Below are positions 56,417 through 64,000 of a stretch of DNA of 64,000 nt, one piece after another (position 1 is the first letter of the stretch; each line of letters opens with the position of its first letter). Under the pieces are notes generated by a model. That model was given only the letters and a program-made list of their open reading frames with translations. It searched no databases and was not told the DNA's origin. Source of the DNA: Protea cynaroides (Eukaryota > Streptophyta > Magnoliopsida > Proteales > Proteaceae); assembly GCA_028583415.1 (NCBI GenBank), contig CM053266.1:45816-109815 (forward strand), given 5' to 3'. The translations under genes were made by a program, and so were the position numbers.

Positions 56417-56857
56417 GTATGTTCTCTACTGTTTCATGTTTTTAGGGTTTCTTAACTAGGTTTTTGCTCATTTATATCATTTTCTTCAAATTAAACTTTT
56501 TCCAACCATAAAAATTTGATTTTTATTGGGGGTTTTGTTGTTGGTGACTAAATGGATGAAAGCCCTCAAAAATATTTGAGTTTCATCGGTTGGTTATCGA
56601 GAAACTTGAAATTTCCCATTTTTGCCTTAATTTGTCGAGATTTTTGAATTTCTTGAAATTTCTTCAAATTCGATCTCTTTAGATGAAATTTTCAACTGTA
56701 TGAGTCTTGCAAGATTATTTAGAATCTGTATAAGTCCTCCTGCCCACGTGTATGGGTGAAAAGTGAGGCTTTTGACCATTTTATATCGTTATAATGTCAA
56801 AATTTTTGGGTTTTTCATCAATACTGAGCCAGTATCTGTTTTTCTTTGTTTTTGCAG
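56417..56857 (+). other. Predicted 5'-UTR intron of the J antisense gene (441 nt)
   Basis: CATACAG|GTATGTT to TTTGCAG|ATAGT, five bases before ATG, as in A, B and E. Confidence 0.62.
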
Positions 56858-56862
56858 ATAGT

Positions 56863-58076
56863 ATGGCTCGTACCAAAGTACTCAGGGTTCATGACCCAGT
56901 CTGCTTCCGTTCTAACGAGGCGGAGACACAGTATGCCCGCTACTCTCGTAAGAAGGTAGAGAGAGGTCGCCGGGTGGACTTGGCTAGCCTGGCCTTGTTC
57001 GATGTGGAGAGGACTTTTGGTGACATTGGCTGGCTTCCTATGATCACCTATGACGCCTGCACTCGGCCAGATTTGGTGAGACAGTTTTACTGTAATCTCC
57101 CAGTGGTAGGGGATTACAATGATACTGAGAGGGGTAGAGAGCTTCGGATCACTAGCTACGTCAAGGGAGTCGAGATTTTATTTGATTATTGGCAACTAGC
57201 CGACTTGTTGGGCATTTCATACGACGGCCTCTTGGTGTTCTGTGCAGAGCTCCAGTTCTTTTCATTGGAGATGAGAGCTGAGATCGACCGTCAGATCATC
57301 AGAGAGGATCGCTGGGAGATGAAAACGATCTACCTTCGTCCAAAGCCTCGGGTGTACTGTAAGATTATTCAGCACAACCTGATACCTCAGAGTGGGCACT
57401 ACGAGAGGATCTCCCACTTGACTCAGTATCTGTTGTACTACATCTGCACTAGGCAGCCGTCTGCCTTCCTTACATCATTATGCAGACGATGATCAGTGCT
57501 ACGTTGCCCGGTCCTACTAGCAACCTGCCTTATGGACGCATGATCTCTATGCTACTTACCCGCCTGGGTGTTGACATGGTAGATGAGAGGATTCAGAAGA
57601 AATCCTTCTCATCACCTCTGGATTGGGAGGCCATCTATAAGATGGGCATGCGGGATGCTCAGGTTAGTGATGAGGAGAGGAACGCTCTGGTGCGTCCTCG
57701 TACTCGGGTAGAGGTGGCAGACGCTGAGGCGGCAGCAGCAGCAGCAGGAGGAGCAGGGGTTCATGGGGGTGATGATGAGGATCGCATGTATATGGATGTG
57801 GACGCTATACCTCCTCCATCACCTTCACATTCTACTGGAGCTGGTCCATCTCGGGCTCCTTCACACATGGCTGATCCTTCACGCCCACCTTCTGATGATA
57901 TTATGGGGCTGTTACGTTAGATTAGGGAGGCCCAGCGCATGTCGGATCAGCGAATGGCCGAGCTGGCAGCTAGTCTCCAGGTGACCCAGACTCAAGTGGC
58001 CTGGTTGACTAGGGTGTATGCTGAGGACTATGATAGAGATCGCGAGGGACCTCCTCCAGCACCTCCAGCTCCATGA
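56863..58076 (+). pseudogene. J antisense gene, lightly damaged
   Basis: Starts MARTKVLRVHDPVCFRSNEAETQYARYSRKK and is open through most of the domain (LVRQFYCNLPVVGDYNDTERGRELRITSYVKGVEILFDYWQLADLLGISYDG, RVYCKIIQHNLIPQSGHYERIS). A one-base deletion near 57456 (CTRQPVCLP becomes CTRQPSAF) shifts the frame. The remainder, from 57480, is open to a TAG at 57918 in a Glu codon and then in phase to TGA at 58074-58076. Six bases are missing near 57247. The linker reads MYMDVDAIPPPSPSHSTGAG and the coiled coil has a single repeat (AQRMSDQRMAELAASLQVTQTQVAWL). Confidence 0.85.
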
Positions 58077-58354
58077 TGTATATATATATTTTTTCTTTTG
58101 TTTTTCTTATATTACAGAGTAACTGTCCTGATTGTGGACTCTACTCTGGTTTGTATATGTATAAACATTGTTTTTGATTTGATGTATATATAAAGCTTGT
58201 TCCTTCTTTTATATGTGCATTATTCTCTTTCTTAATTTTGTCTCATACAACACAGGTGCTTATAGTGTGTTCTTATTACAGCTTTTAAATTAAATCCTAA
58301 CTCAGTTCACAATCTTTTGTGGAAGTATAGTGGTTTAACAGACAGGGCCTGAGA

Positions 58355-58366
58355 GCTCTGATACCA
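58355..58366 (-). other. J primer binding site
   Basis: TGGTATCAGAGC on the minus strand, three bases from the LTR. Confidence 0.92.
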
Positions 58367-58369
58367 AGT

Positions 58370-60660
58370 TGTCACACCCCAATTCTGTACTATTCAGAAC
58401 GGTGTGATGAACCGCTAATAAACCAACGGTTCAACCAGGATCTCTAATAGGTTATGTCCTTGTAAACTAAACCATACACATCCACAACCATAATCAGAAT
58501 AAATACACAATAGCGAAAGTCTTAATATTAAATGAATTGAGGAATCTAACTGTGATAATCATAAATAAAATATCAAATTATATTGTATCAACCGAGACAT
58601 AAGTAAATAAAATATCAAATTATATTTCCTTAATAATTTAAATAAAAATCAAATCGAAAACGCATGAGTTGCACTCGCATGAGGAGTCATGCGTCTCCAC
58701 TAAGTCTTCAGCCTCCATTATAGCAACGTGCCCGTACACAGAAGCATTTATATAATCTTCCACAGTGGTACCTGCATCATCAACTAAAAATATTCGACGT
58801 CAAAAGGGTGAGCACACATCACAGCTCAGTGAGCAAACAAAACAATGCAACAAACATATGCATGCATTCAATTCATATCTGTGGTCTGGTTTATAGTTTG
58901 CAATGTGCTATAGAAAGGTTTGGTGGCCGCTTCACCTCTATACACAAGGGTGTGAAACCGTCCAATGAAAATGGCACTGTCGACCCCACATGCACCCAAT
59001 ATGACACAATACACCCCCATGAAAACGGCATGGTAGGACCGGTTGCCTCATACCAACACGTAAGCCCCTGCTGGCGAGGGCTTGCAAACTGGGCTCGCAA
59101 CTAACCAATCCTAATATCAATCAGTGTATCCAAGGCCTCACCCCAGTATCCCTCAATACATCCATAGAGATAGAGCTAAGGCCCCCCAGCAGAGTCAAAG
59201 ACTACACGGTCCGAGACCACCTCCCCTGATACCCTACGACGTAATAGTTCTGCTAAGGTAATGGCGATATGACGATGTCAGTGGACAAGACTTGTATAGA
59301 TCTATGGCATAATATACCCAATGAAAACGGCATTGAAGTACCGGTTGATACCATCCCTTATCCGCTTCAAGTACCCTAACCAAACACAAACATTCATGCC
59401 TATTCCTATCATCATCATCATCATCATGTTGTAAACAATGAAGTAAATATGTATAAACGGTAATAATAGAAATATTGGATGACATGTTGAATGCACATTA
59501 CAAGCATACATGCATAGAATCAGTCATGGCATTGGACTCAAGAAATAAAACAGTTTATTATTAGCCAATTAGTTTAGGTCTTGTTCCCTCACATTTGCTT
59601 TAGTATAGATCCACTTTCAAGCTTTAACAATCACTTTAAGATCAATAGGAAAACCTAACAAGTCGATATATTTTAGTTAGAAGTCATTCCGGTAATTTTA
59701 GACATGCTGTTAAGCGAGGGTCGCAGGTAGGGTAGCAGTTTACTGCGACCCCCAAGGTAGGGTCGATGCCAGGGTCGGATGTTCCATCGACCCTGGGTGC
59801 GACCACCCCATCCTGGACTTCCAAAATGCTGGGGGTCGATCCTGTGGTCTGGCAGGGTCAATTCCCAGTCGACCCCATGTGCGACCCCCCATGGTTTGAG
59901 TCGAGAATATCATTCTACAGTCCATTCTTTCATGTTTGGGTCCTATGGCTTACTTCCAGAATCCACTCTATGCTTGTTCTATGACTTCAAACTCTAGATT
60001 TCTTCCTGACTTTGCCTACCATGATTTCCTCCATGGATTTCATTGAAATCCTCCCATGGATGTATGATTTGGGTTTCTCCTAGACCATACCCTCTTCATG
60101 AACTATTCTAAGGTCTTAGATCATCAATAGAAATGTACCCATACCTTAGGTTTTGCTGAGATTCAGAGGTTTCTCTGAATTCTTCACTTTAGTCTTCTTC
60201 TCCAACTTTCCTTCTATTCTCCTTCTCTTCTCTTTCTCTTACATTCAATTAGGGTTTCAAAAGGAGTGAAAGAGGCTTAGGGACGTCCTATTTATAGAGG
60301 AGAACCTCCTAAAATAAGTCCCATTGAGATTAGGAAGGAATCCCATTGAAATTTGGAAAGTTTCCTATTTACGGTTTCTGTATGCAAAGAGGGGGTCGAT
60401 GAGGGGGTCAGAGATCCCGTCGACCCTCAGCTTTAAATTTTTTGACCCCCAGTCAGAATTTCTGGGGTCTGACTTCTTAATGAGGGGGGGTCGACCCTGC
60501 CTATCTGGGTATGCGACCCTGCCCTCCATTTTACTGCTTTCGGGTCAGTTTATTACCTGGTTTCGCTATTTCCTTCACGCACTTGGTCCATTTGGTTCGA
60601 CCATGATAAGTAGACTTGGTACAAAGTGGTAAGACCGGTTAGTTCGATATGGGTCTTACA
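58370..60660 (-). repeat. J 5' LTR
   Basis: 2291 bp. Same motif set as the 3' copy. The short frame (about 58645-58860) is open except for one CGA-to-TGA change. The TATA box and GGACGTCC lie at 60282-60296. Confidence 0.93.
60282..60296 (-). promoter_or_regulatory. TATA box and adjacent GGACGTCC palindrome, J 5' LTR
   Basis: On the minus strand TATAAATAGGACGTCC: TATAAATA at 60289-60296 followed immediately by the palindrome with an ACGT core. The same pair occurs in B, D (partly), E, F, G, H and M. An ACGT core is a common plant bZIP site, but its place downstream of TATA is unusual. Confidence 0.6.
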
Positions 60661-61073
60661 AGTTAGTTATGTGGTCGCATCAATGGTCGACCATAGAGTA
60701 ACCAGTGAGAGACCACAGACTCTCGGGAAGTAACACAGGATTGTGTGGTGGCATCAGTGGAAGTATGATGTGTGACCACACAATCGACCACACAATTTTA
60801 GATAGCCTATTTTGAGGCCAAACTAGATGTTAGACTATTCTCACCTAATATCATCAAACCCTAACCTAAATTCATGAATTTCCTAGGTTGTCAACTAGTA
60901 CAAGTGAAGTTCCAAAGCTTGGAAGAGAGTTAATATTACAATCTAAGGTGAGGGAACAAGACCTATACTAATTGATTAATAACAAGCTATCCTTTCTTTT
61001 TATTTTTTGATATCTAATATGATACCATGCTTTGTATGATTGTTTGTGCATCTCACATGTCATCTAATTCTTG

Positions 61074-61162
<89 letters not shown>

Positions 61163-62240
61163 CATGCATATTTTATTATTATTTTTATTGGGTATGATGG
61201 TGATGATAGGAATAGGCATGTGCTTGTGTGTGGTTGATGTGTTGGATTAGGTGGAGTATCAGGGGGAGTGTAGCGGTGTGTGATCCATGAGGCTCTAGCT
61301 CTATCTTTATTTTGTTCACCAAATTAGCATCGTCGTATCGTTGTTAGCTTAGCAGAACTAGTACGTCGTACGGCATCAAGGGGGTGTTCATAGACTGTGT
61401 GGTCTTTGACTCTGTCCGGGAGCCCTAGCTCTATCTCTATAGACGTATTGAGGGATGCTGGGGTAAGGCATTGGATACATATGGATGGCATTAGGATTGG
61501 TTTGTTGTGAGACCAGTTTGTAAGCCCTTTCCAGTAGGGCATACGTACGGGTATGGGTAGGGCATCGAGGAAAGTGTTGGCAGTTTGTGATCTGGACACT
61601 TTAGCTCTATCTCTATTCCATGGTGGGTGCATATGGGACAGCAATGGTGTTTTATCCATTGGGCAGATTCACACACTCATGTATAGAGATGCAGTGGCTG
61701 CCAATCCTTTCTATAGCATAGTTGCAAACTTATACCAGACCAAAGATAAGAATTGAATGCATGCATATGTTTACACATTGTTTTGTTTACTCACTGAGCT
61801 CATATTGGAGAGTTGACCCTCAAGCGCGTAATTCTTTTTGGATTTTGATGTTGCAGGTGTTACGGTTAAAGACAACATGAATGCGCCCACATATGGACAT
61901 ATGGTGGCTATGGATGTGCAAGTTGTGGAGGACGAGCAAGACCCGTCAAGCGAGTGTTTCAACTATGTCTACGATACTGTTAACTTCCATATTTTGATAT
62001 TTGTAATAGGTATTAATTACATTTTGGTTACTTTGAGAGAGCTGGATTATTTAATTATTTATCATGTTAGACCTCAGTTCATTATTAATAAGACTTCCGC
62101 TATTTATTTTATTATCTTTGATTGATGTGGAATGTATATGGTTTGGATTGTTGGCATGGTCTTACGAGATCCTTGCTTGAATTATTGGTTTTTATGAAGG
62201 TTCATCACACTTTTGGGTCATCTAAAATTTGGGTGTGGCA
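60661..62240 (+). repeat. H 3' LTR, 3' part
   Basis: Resumes after the AGTTA duplication and ends GGGTGTGGCA (TGTGACA mutated). It includes the (TA)n(TG)n microsatellite, GTGTGATCC and TTTGTGATCTGGACAC-type motifs, and the second half of the short frame (about 61838-61975: DVAGVTVKDNMNAPTYGHMVAMDVQVVEDEQDPSSECFNYVYD), which has lost its stop. Confidence 0.88.
61075..61160. repeat. Compound microsatellite (TA)23(TG)20
   Basis: 23 TA then 20 TG dinucleotides, inside the H 3' LTR before TTCATGCAT. The other LTRs have only a short T-rich stretch here, so it expanded after insertion. Confidence 0.95.
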
Positions 62241-62469
62241 GTCAACCGTCGTATGGGAGGTCAGAGTCGAGTCAGTTGCCACCTTGGAGTACGAAGCCGG
62301 GTTGGCTCCCATCTGAGAAATAGGAGTTGGAGATGATATGCCCTTTACAGGAGACTTCAGGATAACCAAGGCTTTTTCACTCATCCTTGGTTTGCCTTGG
62401 ATCTCCTCTCCCTCTCCCTCGGACCAAACTTTAAAATATAGATTCTTTAGCATGGAAGAAAGGGAAGTA
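62241..62469. other. Unassigned island between H and K
   Basis: No match to element parts. A minus-strand open frame reads MLKNLYFKVWSEGEGEEIQGKPRMSEKALVILKSPVKG and onward for about 60 codons inside the island, then runs into the LTR. I do not recognise it. It is probably the sequence in which H inserted, host or an older repeat. Confidence 0.4.
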
Positions 62470-63058
62470 TGTCATACCCCAATTCTGGACTAACCAAAAT
62501 AGTATGATGAACAGTCAATAAACCAACTGTGCAACCAGGATCTCGATTAGGTAATACCCCTCGTATCAAACCACACACACATCCCACGATAATAATCAAA
62601 GATAATAAACAAATAAGCTGAAATCTTTATAATTAAAGAACTGAGTATCTAACAGTGATAATTAAATATTAATCCAGTTGTCTGTAAGTAACTCGAGACA
62701 TAAAAATAAAAAAATCAATTACATGTTCGGTAATCAAAATATAACTAAACTAATCAAAGATGCATTGATCGCACTCGCATGAAGGATCATGCGCATCTTC
62801 AACAGCTTCTACATCCATAACCGCCATGTGCCCATATGACGGCGCATTTAAGTACTCTTCTACAGTAGGACCTGCATCATCAACTAAAGACATTTGGCAT
62901 CGAAAGGGTGAGCACACATCACGGCTCAGTGAGAAAAATAAAACAATACAACAAACACATGCATGGATTCAATTCAATATCTTTGGTCTGATTTTTAAGT
63001 TTACAATGTGCAATAGAAAGGTTTGGTAGCCACCACACCTCTATACATGGGTGCGTAA
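62470..63058 (-). repeat. LTR fragment K (terminal part of a minus-strand LTR)
   Basis: TGTCATACCCC at the left, then the family's LTR end including the short frame region (about 62770-62950; its second part SRDVCSPFRCQMSLVDDAGPTVEEYLNAPSYGHMAVMDVEAVEDAHDPSCECDQCIFD is open). Cut at 63058 by L. Confidence 0.82.
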
Positions 63059-64000
63059 TGTAAGACCCGCACTCCATGAATCCGATCTAAACCTTGAATT
63101 CATGTCGTAACAGGTTTTCCAGTCATCACCGGGCCAGACGGGACGAGCGGATGACAAATAGGTACGAAATGGACCGAAATAAGTATGAATTAATTCATTC
63201 CGGTTGATGGTACCGGTCTTGGTACCTGTCGACCGGTATAGCCTCTGCGGCAGACCACTAAGATCTGGAAACGGATCTCTGCGAGTCCTACTTTCCAAAT
63301 TTCAAACCGAAGGACTTTCCTAATGCTAGGAGGCTTCCTAAACATAAACCTAGCCTATATAAACCCCTCTAAACCTCCTAAAACCTCTTCCATGATCCTC
63401 ACAAACCCTAGAAAGGAGAAAGAGGCAGAAGAAGGAGAAGAAGCTAGGAAGGAAAGGGAAGAGCCGACATTGCCATTCGACGAAGAACAAGTTACCGCAA
63501 GTCAACGGTAAGTGCTCAAACCTTCCTCTACCATAAGTAATCTAGAATGGTTAGTTGTAGTTGGAACAATACCATGCAAAGCGAGGTATTGATCTAAACC
63601 CTATGTTGCCGTCAAACCCTAATTTAGTCGATAAACCCTAGATTCAAGTTCTAGGTTGAGATCATCGAAACTAGGACTTGTATGGAGTTGGAAACAATTC
63701 TAACTCAATTCTTAGACCTAGGATGTGTAGGAGAAACCCTAGGATCAATAGAGGGTGACCAACGGAAGGCGAGAACCAAGTGTATGGTCTTCGGGAGACA
63801 TACCGGTCGAACCATACCGGTCGCACCATATGCGACCGGTACCGCGATCGGTACCTCTAGGGGACTGGTCTGTGGGGACCGACTGACCATACCGGTCGTA
63901 GGTTTTCCCCACAGTGCTGTGACCGGTACCTGTGACCGGTCAGCTCTGTGAGATGTGTTTTGTCATTGTTGGTTTCCGACCAACGTAAACCTATTCTAAC
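63059..64000 (+). repeat. LTR L, divergent subfamily, 5' part, runs off the right edge
   Basis: Starts TGTAAGACCCGCACTCC inside K. It has TATATAAA at 63356-63363, a GA-rich tract at 63410-63470, and repeats of the form CCGGTCG/CGACCGG (63195-63240 and 63800-63940), a fourth flank type around the GGTCG core. The downstream part lies outside the window. Confidence 0.8.
63356..63363 (+). promoter_or_regulatory. TATA box of LTR L
   Basis: CCTATATAAACCCC, followed by a CT-rich then a GA-rich tract as in the other LTRs; GGACGTCC is absent here. Confidence 0.6.

Larger units (their letters stand above)
48773..60660 (-). mobile_element. Element J, full-length LTR retrotransposon with antisense gene
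   Basis: A two-LTR element of 11.9 kb with TSD AGTTA, inserted in the H 3' LTR. Same order as A. Pol and gag have few breaks; the antisense gene has one frameshift and one stop. The LTRs differ by a few percent by eye. It is the best reference copy for the whole architecture, antisense gene included. Confidence 0.94.

Noticed and set aside
61040..61237. Open frame across the TA/TG microsatellite
   Set aside because: The peptide is IYIYIY and CVCVCV runs from the dinucleotide repeat, not a gene.

Overview
The window is intergenic heterochromatin from a flowering plant. Apart from two unassigned islands of about 250 bp each, every part can be assigned to long-terminal-repeat retrotransposons of one Ty3/gypsy family, inserted into each other. 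I see no host gene, rRNA, tRNA or CRISPR. The evidence for a plant is the element type: protease, RT, RNase H, integrase and a C-terminal chromodomain-like module in the style of the chromovirus Tekay/Del group, an initiator-tRNA-Met primer site (TGGTATCAGAGC) three bases from the 5' LTR, and LTRs of 2.2-2.4 kb. The species cannot be told from the sequence. All identity and divergence statements are estimates by eye.

Layout, using letters for the elements. B (minus) runs from beyond the left edge to 19190 and is split by A (2151-14114, minus, TSD ATAGG). After an unassigned stretch comes a plus LTR fragment M (19440-20009), fused to the gag tail, pol and 3' LTR of C (20010-25886, plus). C abuts the antisense gene and 5' LTR of D (25887-29308, minus). 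D ends inside the RT of E (29309-45908, minus). E is itself split by F (32575-42122, minus, TSD GAGGT). E ends in an LTR fragment G (45909-46757), which ends in the 5' LTR of H (plus). H is almost completely deleted internally, and its 3' LTR (48006-62240) is split by J (48773-60660, minus, TSD AGTTA). A second unassigned stretch and LTR fragments K and L close the window.

The recurring element has an unusual plan: 5' LTR, PBS, an antisense gene, a GGTCG-rich leader, gag, a tiny intron-like spacer, pol, PPT, 3' LTR. The antisense gene lies in the leader and runs divergently from gag. It has a plant-transposon-protein-like domain, a Pro/Ala/acid-rich linker and coiled-coil repeats, and it is preceded by a conserved 5'-UTR intron of about 440 bp. 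Copies are seen in A, B, D, E and J; only A's is uninterrupted through the main domain, and F has lost it. Between gag and pol every copy has a 69-71 nt segment with GT...AG ends whose removal puts gag and pol in one frame.

The LTRs carry three more family features: a conserved short open frame of about 65-70 codons ending in a Cys motif, GGTCG/CGACC repeats whose flanking bases change together in LTR and leader of the same element, and a TATA box next to a GGACGTCC palindrome. All gag and pol copies are damaged. F is nearest to intact, with its pol split by one 4-bp duplication.
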